This document shows, in pieces, positions 33,637 through 42,641 of a stretch of DNA of 64,000 nt. This DNA is from Symbiodinium microadriaticum (taxonomy: Eukaryota; Sar; Dinophyceae; Suessiales; Symbiodiniaceae). A program made the translations under genes and the position numbers. Position 1 is the stretch's first letter. The number at the start of each line of letters is the position of its first letter. Location: contig LSRX01000763.1 of the NCBI GenBank assembly GCA_001939145.1, forward strand, positions 2,891-66,890. Reading direction: 5' to 3'. The notes beneath the pieces are model-generated. The model was not told where the DNA came from, did no database searches, and saw only the letters and a list, made by a program, of their open reading frames with translations.

Positions 33637-33722
33637 CCGGTATAGTTACTACATGTCGTAGGTTTTGGGGCTTTTTTGCGGCCATGTGGCTGATAGGCAT
33701 GCTCTCTTTCCGACCGAGTCAT
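33122..33722 (-). pseudogene. Minus-strand coding remnant, unknown family
   Basis: Two adjacent minus-strand frames look protein-like: 33722-33468 (STVIAEDAVQVTTPCEYCEV) and 33424-33122 (DRYDRRHLLIGGGTSRSP, AEGFRVVDSSQIRP). A frame change near 33450 separates them. The alanine run near 33620 comes from a GCT microsatellite. It is antisense to the host gene in the intron between exons b and c, so it is probably a decayed mobile-element piece. Confidence 0.42.
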
Positions 33723-34020
33723 TGAAGTTTAAACTCCCAAGGTAACAGAGAGGTCGGAATCGCCACCAAAGCATTTTAGTATATGTCTTCGTAGGCCTCC
33801 TTACCACAGCTATCCGATAAATTTAACCAGAGCCCTTTTTCTAATTATTCAGACCCTACGCCCCAACAACCGAAAGCCTAAACCCTTATGAGCCCTACAG
33901 CCCCAAACTTTAAACCCTAAAGTCTAAACCCTAAACCCTACATTGCCCCCTTCTTGCCGACTGTAGANCCGACCGTCAAGTCACTACCATAGGGGGTTTA
34001 GGGTTTAGGGTTTAGTACCA

Positions 34021-34133
34021 TACTTGGAGGCCCAGGGGACTTAGTAAGTAGGGTTATAACTAGGGTAACTCCATTTGGGGTACTTATAACTCTGCTTATA
34101 ACCCACTTACTAAGTCCCCTGGGCCTCCAAGTA
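34021..34133. repeat. Hairpin element, family C copy 1, near-perfect
   Basis: TACTTGGAGGCCCAGGGGAC then TTAGTAAGT on the left is matched by its reverse complement on the right. The arm of nearly 40 bases has very few mismatches, so this copy is likely young. Related: 17905-18058, 36259-36420, 36569-36689, 62452-62576, and an end piece at 11418-11450. Confidence 0.85.
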
Positions 34134-35109
34134 GGGGCCTTACCTATACTCTTTTCGGGGTTCCATCTTAGAATTATAGTCTCATATTGCCCAAAGCCAT
34201 ATTCTAGTGATGAAGACCCCTACATTAAGTATGTAGGCTTCCCTAAACCCTAAACCCTAAAACCCCAAAGCCCTAAGCTCTAAAACCAAAAAACCCTAAA
34301 CCCTGAACCCTTAAACCTATATTGCGCCCGTGACAGGTAGACCGATACCCCGGATCGACCCTCGGACGCTGTCCTATGAGTTGCTTGATGCACTGAGTTT
34401 AGGGTTCAGGGTTTGGGGTTTAGGGTCGGGGTTTAGGGTTTGGGGTTCAGGCTCTACGCCCCAAGCCCTGAAACCCCAAAGCCCTAAACCCTAACACCCT
34501 AAAAGGGTTTGGGTTTAGTGTTTGGGGCTTGGTTTAGGGTTCAGTTCAGGGGTCGGACTGGTTGGTCATCGTATGTCTTTATAGTCCCTGTATTCTCAGA
34601 GTATAACTTACCGCAAAGCTTGAAAACCCTATCCTCATTCTCAAGGCTCTAAAAGGAGGTTTACTAGGTGTCGCTTTGGGATACATTGAATCACAAATTA
34701 CTCCATAACCCTGGGGACTATTGACATCGACACCTCGTCCAGGGTTCAGGGTTTAGGGGTGCAGGGAGCCCTAGGTGCATTTTTGTGGTCTTCCCTCGGA
34801 CCACTAGCTGTGCCGGACCCCAAGAACAAGCATATGACCTCCCATCCCCTAAACCCTAAACCTTATCCGACCACCTAGGAGGTGTTCTGGGAGGCTATCT
34901 AGCAGATGGGAAAAGGGCCGTCAACAAAAAACACCCCAAACCCTCCCTAAGCCCTAAACCCTAAACCCCAAGTGGGTTGAAGACGAGGGAGGGGAGTTCG
35001 TGGAATTTGGACACTCCAGCGAGTGGGGTTGCTCTAAGGGCCTAAAAGCCGTCATAATGAGGTACTTGGGTTTAGGAGACTAGTTTTGTATGTTAGCCTT
35101 TAGGAGAGT

Positions 35110-35500
35110 ATGCAGTATGATTGCACCATTCCGGTTCATTCAGAGTGTTGGGCGTTTTGTTCGAAAGCTCCGAGCAGCAGCGAAAGTGGCGTCCCTCCGG
35201 CAGCGGAGCCAAAGCCAGTGGTGCGTTGCGCCAAGCGCCACCCTGTGCCGTTTGCCCCCAGAACAGCCATACATCGCGTCTTGGTGAGCGCCAAGCTGCC
35301 GAGCAAGCTTCTGAAGAAGGCCGAATGACAGCGCAAAGGCGCTGAGGTTGATAACGCAAAAGATCTGCTGGTGCTGACAGAAAAAACCACCGCGGAAGTA
35401 GTCCCGAGGAGAGAGAAGCCTCGAGAGCAAGCCCGGCGGCTGCACAACCGCCGGACCGGCGCTTGGCGGCTTTGTTGGCACATGCGACCGGGTTTTTTAC
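35110..35500 (+). other. Coding-like GC-rich island in intron b-c
   Basis: Several frames are open here. The + strand segments AKDLLVLTEKTTAEVVPR (about 35359-35412) and SSSESGVPPAAEPKPVVRCA (about 35179-35240) look protein-like but lie in different frames. Exons b and c join in phase without it, so it is probably a retroposed fragment or an alternative exon. Confidence 0.35.
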
Positions 35501-35624
35501 CTCGCTTGACACACCCTAAACATTAACCTCTACGCCTAAACCCTAAACCCAATTGCCCTAAACCCTAAACCCTAAACCCTACCCCCCCCTCCCGCGGTAC
35601 CCGAGCTCCTCGTGGCCCCCACAG

Positions 35625-35681
35625 TGCCGAGGCAAGTCCCAGAGTTCCTGGCGGAGGAAGAAAACCTGTCGCACTTCCAAG
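35625..35681 (+). CDS. TrhO/TSTD2-like rhodanese gene, exon c
   Basis: The exon encodes RQVPEFLAEEENLSHFQ, the helix between the YE-IGHF motif and the active-site strand (family pattern: FxxFPxxVxxNLxxFxxK). The acceptor is CCCACAG and the donor is CCAAG|GCTCCT. It joins exon d to read HFQG-KTVMMYCTGG without a gap. The intron before it is about 2.6 kb and holds hairpin elements and unrelated coding remnants. Confidence 0.82.
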
Positions 35682-35705
35682 GCTCCTTGGTAGTATTTGG
35701 GAGAC

Positions 35706-35787
35706 CCCTTAATAGAGGGGACCCTTCTTAAGCCTACTTATGGGTCTATATCCCCAAGGGTCCCCCCGAATCCTAACTCCTACAGGG
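35706..35787. repeat. Short interspersed element, family J
   Basis: GACCCTTCTTAAGCCTACT ... TCTATATCCCCAAGGGTCCC ... CCTAACTCCTAC is shared with 54686-54773 and in part with 850-920. Confidence 0.65.
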
Positions 35788-36258
35788 CACACTTTGCAAG
35801 AAAGGGGCTTCATGGTTGGAGGCTCACTTTGTAATGCGGGGTCTCACAAGCTGTGTGTTTCTGTTGTTGTCCTCACCGGCTTGTTTTGTGTCACAAGAGG
35901 GTTTCAGCGGCGTTTGTTATTTCCTGCGGGTTTCTTTCAAACCCCCCCTCCAAACATGAAGCCATAAAACACCGCACACCTGGGGCACCCTCGAGCTTTC
36001 AGTCCGTAAAGCGAATCTGCAGGGCAGAGGCCTACGATGAATAGCTGCCAAAATTATTCGTACATAGGCTTCCTGGCGATATGTAGCTCCTAACTATATG
36101 TATTGCACAAAGTACCCCCAAGACCCTTTCATACACCCTAAACCCGAAATCCTAAAGCCTAAGCCACTCCTAGAGAGAGCATGGGTCAGAAGATTCAGGC
36201 CCTGCAACGAAGACCTGAAACCGTAAGCTCAGGGACCTGGAAGTCCTGCAGATGCTTG

Positions 36259-36420
36259 CAGGATCATGGGACGAAGTAACTGGGGTTATAAGGTTTAGGG
36301 TTTAGGGTTATAAGGTTTAGGGTTTAGGGTTTAGGCTTGCCAACGATACTTATACGAACTGTCATCCCAATTAAGGTACTTATAACCTTGCATAAGTCCC
36401 TTGATCCCTCAGATACCTTG
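36259..36420. repeat. Hairpin element, family C copy with inserted repeat
   Basis: CAGGATCATGGGAC and GTCCCTTGATCC are inverted ends. Telomere-like units (36295-36340) lie inside the left arm. Confidence 0.6.
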
Positions 36421-36568
36421 GACAAGCTTCGGCACTAAGTCAGTGATTCTGTAATTCGGCCCTGAAACCCAGGCCCTTTCTCCCAGCCAATCATGTCTAA
36501 ACCCTCAGCATCGTAGGTTAGCGCTAAATCCCAAGCCAAACCCCCAAACCCTGTCTAGACCCTACGTA

Positions 36569-36689
36569 AAGGATCATGGGACTTAGTAACTAGGGTTCTA
36601 AGTAAGGCAAATTTATCTTGTTATAGTTACCTTATCCCCAATTAAGGTACTCATAATCTCATGTATTAAGTCCCTGGTCCTCCAAGTAA
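36569..36689. repeat. Hairpin element, family C copy
   Basis: AAGGATCATGGGACTTAGTA and TTAAGTCCCTGGTCCTCC are inverted ends. It sits 45 bases upstream of exon d. Confidence 0.65.
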
Positions 36690-36733
36690 CAATTAAACCC
36701 TAAACCCTCAACCCGCAACCCTAAACCTCGTAG

Positions 36734-36805
36734 GCAAGACCGTGATGATGTACTGCACTGGTGGAGTGCGCTGCGAGAGGGCCTCGACGTCTCTCGACCG
36801 AGATT
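36734..36805 (+). CDS. TrhO/TSTD2-like rhodanese gene, exon d (active-site loop)
   Basis: The exon encodes KTVMMYCTGGVRCERAS, which carries the catalytic rhodanese loop CTGGVR with its Cys and the family-specific RCE extension. The acceptor is CGTAG. The end is uncertain: GT at 36806 leaves one extra base, while exon e starts in phase 0. A GA donor just before, or one unseen micro-exon coding about six residues, would repair this. The motif alone identifies the family. Confidence 0.85.
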
Positions 36806-37722
36806 GTAGGTCTGGTCTAGGGGTTTTAGGGTTTGGGGTTTAGGGTCCAGGGGTTTAAGTTTACTTGCAGTCCCTGTTTTAGGGTTCCTCTACGGGTTTA
36901 GGCTTTAGGGGTTTGGGAATTCGGGGGTTGGGGTTCAGGGGAGTTCGCAGGGTGCTATGGGGTCTTGCAGTGGTTTACCGGCGTTGTATAACAGCCACTT
37001 TTATAAAGATAGGTCTCTTGAGTTATGTGGAGTTTTGAGTTTAGGGGTCATGGTTTCGCGTTTGGAGTTCTCTGTCGGGTCGTTGGGATGATCGAAAGCG
37101 CCGGCAAGTCAGGAATAGGGTTATGGGCTTTAGGATTTAGGGTAGAGGGTAGCGGTCCCCGATAAAAAAATGACCGAGACCGGTCAAGGTAAATTGAAGT
37201 CTTTGAGAAGTGCATCGGGAAACGCCTGCTGTGGCGCGTCGGGGGTCGGGGTCGCGAGTACCTTTTGCTGTGATTGCCGAGTCTGGAGCCCTAAACCCAA
37301 CAAGCACCCTAAACCCTCCCACCCTGAAGCCCCAAACATCCCCAAACACTCAAACTTAGAAACCCTGATTGAAGCCCTAAATCTCAAGCTCTGAAGCTTA
37401 CTGTAAGTTTCTTCGCTTCCGAAGCCGCTGTAAATACAGCTTGCATGTGGTGTAGAAGCCTGAATCGGCACCAAGGCTCTTTCTTCGGGTCCGAAATCCT
37501 TAGCCTCAAACCAGAGACCCTCAATCCCTGACCACGCTGTAGTAACTAGCATCATAATCCTACGAAGAGCTTATGGCTGCCTTTACCTAGAACAAGCCCT
37601 GACCCAAACCCCAAGCCCTAAAGCCTGAACCTTCAAGCTTAAACACCTGAACCCTAAACCCCAAACCCTGAGCCCCAAACCCCAAACCGTTAAACGCTAA
37701 ACCCTAATCCCCGCGGCTGAAA

Positions 37723-38225
37723 GATGCTTCTTTGTTCGTATCCGAGCAGCGATGCGAGATGGTCACTTGCTTTGAGCAATTCCTCAAATACATGGCCGCC
37801 AGAGGACCGGAAGAACTGGGAAAATGGACTTCAACATTGGGGCGGAGTTGGCTACGGAGTTAGGAATGAATGGATCACGAGAACCGTGTGCTGGCCGCCC
37901 TTATTGCGGTGATGTTCGATTTTATCTGCCCCGCTGAGCCACATCCGACCTTCGATCCGAAAGCCGTTGAGTTCACCGACCATGTGGCCTTTTCTCAAAG
38001 GTGCTTCAAGAGGAGTTCATGATGGGTTCATCCAACCGCATACTAACAACCTGCGAAGAGCGTGTGATAGGATGAGCTGTGCCCTGTCCATCAAGAAGCA
38101 GTTGAGATGAGTCGTCACTTGAGGCCAAGGTGGGGGCGAGAGACCTGGACAATGCGTGGTTTTGGTTGCAATTGGCCGCCATGCTTGCAAAGGGGACGGA
38201 TAAGAAGGCGTCGTGTACGGTAAAC
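37723..38225 (+). pseudogene. Broken coding remnant, unknown family
   Basis: Protein-like segments lie in succession but in different + strand frames, with stops between them: KMDFNIGAELATELGMNGS, then NRVLAALIAVMFDF with TFDPKAVEFTDHVAFSQ, then MMGSSNRILTTCEERVIG, then SSLEAKVGARDLDNAWFWL with QLAAMLAKGT. At least three frame changes are needed. It lies in the intron between exons d and e of the rhodanese gene. It could be a dead Gag-like or retroposed gene; I do not recognise the family. Confidence 0.5.
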
Positions 38226-39189
38226 CTTAAACACCCTGAACCGCAGACCCCAAACCCCATACCTTAAAGCCTAAACCCCAAAACTTTAGCCCTAAACCCC
38301 AAGCCCCAGACCTTAGCCCTAAACCCTTCGCCCTAAACGTGAAGCCCGAAGCCCCAAAACGTTGAGCCCTACACGCCATCGCCTAAACGCCAAACCTGAC
38401 CTAAATAAAGGCAGCCTAAACAGAGCCTTAAACCCTACAAAACATTACTCGAAACCCTTACAGACCCACTACAGATCTCTTGGAGGAAACCCTATAAATC
38501 TCTTAGATCCCAAACGCGGGAATCCCACCGCCCTCCCTGGCAAGGCTCTTGAGATCAGCGCTGGGGGAACAGAGCCAGGCCAGGCTTTCCGGGGCTATTA
38601 GTAAAGAGGGTTTAGGGTTTAGGGCTTAGGGGTTCTAGGGTTTAGGGTTTAGGGGTCTAGGGTTTAGGGGTCTAGGGTTCAGGGGTTTAGGGGTTTAGGG
38701 TTTGGGGGCTAGGGAGATCTATAAGGGGCTCTATAAGGGTTTCTAAGACATGTATAGGGGTTCCTCCAAGAGATCTCTGTAGGGGTCCAAAAGGTTTCGT
38801 AGGGTGTAGGGTTTGGTTGCTGGGTTCGGGGTTTAGGGTTCAGGGTGTAGGGTTCCGAATTAGCAGGAGTTGTTTGTAAGAAGCCGTAATTTCGTGGGCA
38901 TCATAAAATTTTTGAAAGGGTTTCAGCAGGCTCCTGCAGCCGTTTTCGGAAAAAGTGTAAGTTGCTATAACGGTAGATAGTTTAAGCTAGTAAGCCCGGA
39001 CGCAGAGTTGGGTTGCAAAGACTTACCATACTCCTTCCGCCCGTTGCCTGAACCCTGAACCTCGAACCACCCCGAAGCCCCAAACCTTTCAACCCTAAGC
39101 CCTGAAACCCTCAACCCCCTAGACTCTGAACCCCTGAACCAAAACTCCTACCCCTAACCCCCAAACCCCGAAACCCTCAACTCCTACTC

Positions 39190-39269
39190 AAGGAGGGATC
39201 GGGGGGTCTATCTATATACCCTACACTCCCCACCTGTAGTTTCCTTTAACCTAAAGGAGGGATCGGGGG
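39190..39269. repeat. Family H fragment flanked by a 16-bp direct repeat
   Basis: AAGGAGGGATCGGGGG occurs at 39190-39205 and 39254-39269. Between the copies are 48 bases of family H (CACTCCCCACCTGTAGTTTC). This looks like a target-site duplication three bases from exon e. Confidence 0.72.
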
Positions 39270-39272
39270 CAG

Positions 39273-39339
39273 GTCTTCCAGCTCCAGGGCGGCATCCACC
39301 GCTACCTCGAGTCCTACCCCACCGGAGGCTTCTTTCAAG
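39273..39339 (+). CDS. TrhO/TSTD2-like rhodanese gene, exon e
   Basis: The exon encodes VFQLQGGIHRYLESYPTGG then FFQ, the conserved V-x-Q-L-x-GGI-x-x-YL strand and helix after the active site. The acceptor is GGCAG and the donor is TCAAG|GCCCAC. A short hairpin-element fragment with a 16-bp direct repeat sits directly upstream (39190-39269), so a mobile sequence nearly touches the acceptor. Confidence 0.86.
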
Positions 39340-41665
39340 GCCCACACGCTTTAGGGTTTTGGGTTTAGGGTTTAGGGTTTAGGGGTTTAGGAGTTTAGGG
39401 TTTAGGAGTTTAGGGTTTAGGAGTTTAGGGTTTAGGGGTTTAGGGCTGAGGGTTGAGGGTTTAGGGGAATCACCGTAAGGTCACAGTCTTTATATAAGTC
39501 CAGCATAATGTGGCTACTACCTGAATGCCTCAAAAGAACTTGAAATGGAATTCCTTAAAGTCCTTATATGACTTATATGCTTCTAGTTTAACCCCCTAAA
39601 CCCTACACCCTAAACCCCAAACCCTCATTCTACGACTGTAAAAACCTCATGTGACCAGGGAGTTGGATACCCGGAGCCTCGAAGACACCGTGGGAAGTAG
39701 GGTTTGGGCGTCTAGGCTTCAGGGTTCAGGGTTTTGGGGTTTAGGGTTTGGGGTTTAGGGTTTGGTAGGGTTTAGGGTTTGGTAGGGTTTAGGGTGTAGG
39801 ATTTTGGGCTCAAGAGTTGGGGCCATCTCGTAGATATGTACGGCTTCGGACGCGTTCGTTGCAGTAAGGGGTGTTATGAAGTCTTCTAGGGTTGGGCCGT
39901 GGCTGTCTGGGGACCCGGAAAGATCCTATAGACATCTATAAACCTTGACCAAGCCTTCATACTGTTGATGATATAAATCCTGCATGACCTTAAGGACCCT
40001 AAACTGTGGGAATGATGGTATATTCCCTATTATGGGTAATGCAGGATTTATATCATCAACCGTAGAACACCGAACAGCATGGTTTGAGCAGTATCGCTTG
40101 AGACAGTCTATGATACAGGGGTCGGAGTATTTCGTAAGGGTATTCCTCAGGGCTGTAGCACCACACAAACCTCGATACCACTCTTTCGGGTTTGGTATTT
40201 TGGAGTTTTTGGGTGTAGGGCGGGTATGGGTGGTCCAGATAGGCCCCGATAGTGATTCAGACTATGTTACAAGATCATATGCATGCAGCCACAGCTCCGA
40301 GCGCTCTGAGCCCAAAGCCCTGCACCCTAAAGCCTAAACCCAGTACTCAATCTCATACATACTCTAAACCCCCAGGCCCCCCCCGACACACAGACCTGGT
40401 GTGCTACAATTCAAGCTGCATCTTGCTCAAAACAAAGTTAATTGCGCTTCCTAGCCGCATGACTATACTATAGTCGCCTCCCCAACCGCATTATCATCGT
40501 TAAGGACCCTGTATTTGTGCCCTGAGCCCTCCGCACCAAAGCTTCCCTCCTGTAACAGGGGCTCCCCTTCTGAATTCTAAACTCTAAAACCCTACCCTTA
40601 GACACCCCTTACCCAAAATTCCGAAATCCTGCACCCGAAGCCCTCAAGCCGGACGCCCTGAACCCACAACCCTAAACTTTAAGATCAAATCCAAACCGCA
40701 AGCCCTGAACCCTAGACCCGAAACTCGAAACCCTTCAGAAACCCAAGCCCTAAAGCCCACAACAACGCCCTAGACCCGAAACCCTTGCGGAACCCTGTCA
40801 AACCTTGAGAGGAGCCCTTATTTATAGCACCCTCCGAAACCCTAAACTCGGCCCCAAACCCTGAGCCCCAAACCTCTACTTAGGGGCTGAGTAGGTAACC
40901 TTTCACCTTTTTGGGGCTTATATAATCCTACTGTAATCAGAAGGTTAACCATTTTTGGGCTAGGGTACTCGGCCCCAAAACTCGAAGCCCCAAGTCCGGG
41001 AGAGGTTCCTGTAGATCTGCAGATCCCTTAATTGTTTAGGGTTTAGGGTTAGGGTTTAGGGCTTAATTTGCAGGAACCCTCGTTTGTCGCCCTGCCCTCC
41101 TAAGCCCCAAACCTTACACCCGAAACCCACCCCAAACCCCACCAAAACACCCCAAACACAAACCCCCCTCACATAGGACCTCCCACGAAGTGGTATTAAA
41201 GGAGAGACCCTAAACCCGAGGGTTTTGCCCATGCGTCCTTTCGACAAGGGTTGCACCGGCCACGCTTGGCATGTTCTTGACCAGCAGGCTATCAATCATG
41301 ATTACCATTTCGGCCCTGCCTGGGCCCCCTTGAAGATAACGACCGTCGTCGGCGATGCGAAAGTGAAAGCCCCCGCTCGGATGCCTCGAGGATTTTAGAA
41401 ATAAACTTTAACATGTTTGAACTCGGGTGGTACTGGGGTGGGCTGTCTGCTACGCACCCATGACGTTACCACACCTCAAACCCTACACCCTAAACCCCTA
41501 AACCCTCAACCCTAAACCCGTAAACCCCTAGACCCTCAACCCTCAACCCTAGACCCCTAAACCCTAGACCCTACACCCTAAACCCTAAACCCTACACCCT
41601 AAACCCCTAGACCCCTAAACCCTAAACCCTTTTAGACCCTACACCCTCAACCCTTTTAGACCCTA
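39340..41665. other. Intron sequence, no gene seen
   Basis: Telomere-like tracts, a family A element (39960-40064) and an inverted pair near 40890-40980 (GGTAACCTTTCACC / GGTTAACC). Open frames are short and repeat-derived. Confidence 0.55.
39960..40064. repeat. Hairpin element, family A copy 3
   Basis: Ends ACTGTTGATGATATAAATCC / TTTATATCATCAACCGTA are inverted. The interior is in the opposite orientation to copies 1 and 2. Confidence 0.78.
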
Positions 41666-41670
41666 CACCC
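41666..41670 (+). other. Target-site duplication CACCC, left
   Basis: CACCC precedes the left LTR copy. CACCC also follows that copy (41878-41882) and the 5' LTR (50891-50895). Five bases is the usual copia target duplication. The local sequence is rich in CACCC-like repeats, so chance agreement is possible. Confidence 0.65.
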
Positions 41671-42543
41671 TGCAAGCGGGAAGAGTTGAAGTTGCCCTAG
41701 TGCACAAGCGCTCGCACCAGCTCAGCAGTTTCTTTTGGCAGCCCTGCTTGTCCGCGGCTCGGCAGCGGAATCCCCGATGGCTGCTCTAAAGACTACTTCT
41801 TGGATGGTAACACAGCTGCAGGTAGCAGACAGCTGTATTCCTGCAGTCACAAGTGCATGCTGTTGATTGCACTTGCACACCCTACACCCTACTCAACCCC
41901 TAAACCCTACACCCTGGACGCTTTAAGACCCTACAACCCTAAACCCACAGAGGCTCCTAAACCCTACTACACCCTAAACCCTAAACCCTAAAACCAAAAC
42001 CCGCAGAGGCTCCATGTATGTCTTCGACCGTCGGCGCTTCGTCCGAGGACCCGACCTGCTCTCCTCTGAGGCCTCGGCTTCAGTTTAGGAAGACTCCTTT
42101 AAGGGTTTTCTTTTAAGGGATAGGGTTGAGGGGGTTAGGGGTTTAGGTTAAGGGTTTAGGTTAAGGGTTTTAGGGATTTGGGGCTGAGGGTTTAGGGTTA
42201 AGGGTTTAGGAAGATTCCTTTTTTGCGGCTCCTTTCCCAAAGGGTCCAAAGTAGCTATATAGCAGAGTGTCGGGCTTCTTTACTATGTTAGGAATTGTGA
42301 TTATGACTGATTTGGCAAAGTCAGTATCCCCCATAACAGTACCTAGGACCCTTTGGGTTTAAGGGTTCGTTTAAGGGATTCCGTTAAGGTTTAGGGTTTA
42401 GGGTGTAGGATTCTTTGAAGGGTTCCTTTAGTTTTTCCATTACGGGTTCCATAAGGCTTTAGTCTTGGGTGTAGGGTTATTCGGTTGAGGAGTTCAGGGT
42501 TGAGGGGTGTTTGGGGTTTTCGGTTACGGATTTAGGGGTTAGC
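41671..42543. repeat. Left copy of LTR plus right flank (873-bp direct repeat)
   Basis: This block matches 50684-51556 at a constant offset of 9013 bases with no mismatch seen by eye. It holds a full LTR (41671-41877) and then 666 bp of sequence that also flanks the element on its right, including host exon f. CACCC precedes and follows the LTR, so the block reads as a solo LTR with its target duplication. It ends at the N at 42544. Either it is a solo-LTR allele placed beside the full allele, or a misassembly through identical LTRs. Confidence 0.92.
42009..42040 (+). CDS. Second copy of exon f, inside the duplicated flank
   Basis: Identical to exon f at 51022-51053. It lies in the left copy of the LTR-plus-flank repeat that ends at an N. 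In a solo-LTR allele it would be the functional exon, only 2.7 kb from exon e. In the assembled order it is a redundant copy. It should not be counted as a second exon without checking reads. Confidence 0.6.
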
Positions 42544-42544
42544 N
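42544..42544. other. Single N at a repeat edge (likely contig join)
   Basis: The N falls exactly where copied right-flank sequence stops and partial 3' LTR begins. Other single Ns are at 2165, 5512, 6703, 10257, 16896, 29493 and 33968. Confidence 0.85.
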
Positions 42545-42641
42545 CTGCTCTAAAGACTACTTCTTGGATGGTAACACAGCTGCAGGTAGCAGACAGCTGT
42601 ATTCCTGCAGTCACAAGTGCATGCTGTTGATTGCACTTGCA
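42545..42641 (-). repeat. 3' LTR of the copia-type element, truncated by an N
   Basis: These 97 bases are identical to 50794-50890, the 5'-proximal part of the LTR in element orientation. The sequence breaks at N 42544; beyond it lies copied right-flank sequence instead of the remaining 110 bases of the LTR. The Pol reading frame ends inside this LTR at 42611. Confidence 0.93.

Noticed and set aside
41800-41991. 63-codon ORF repeated at 50813-51004
   Set aside because: It begins inside the LTR and runs into telomere-like flank; the two copies exist only because the LTR plus flank is duplicated.
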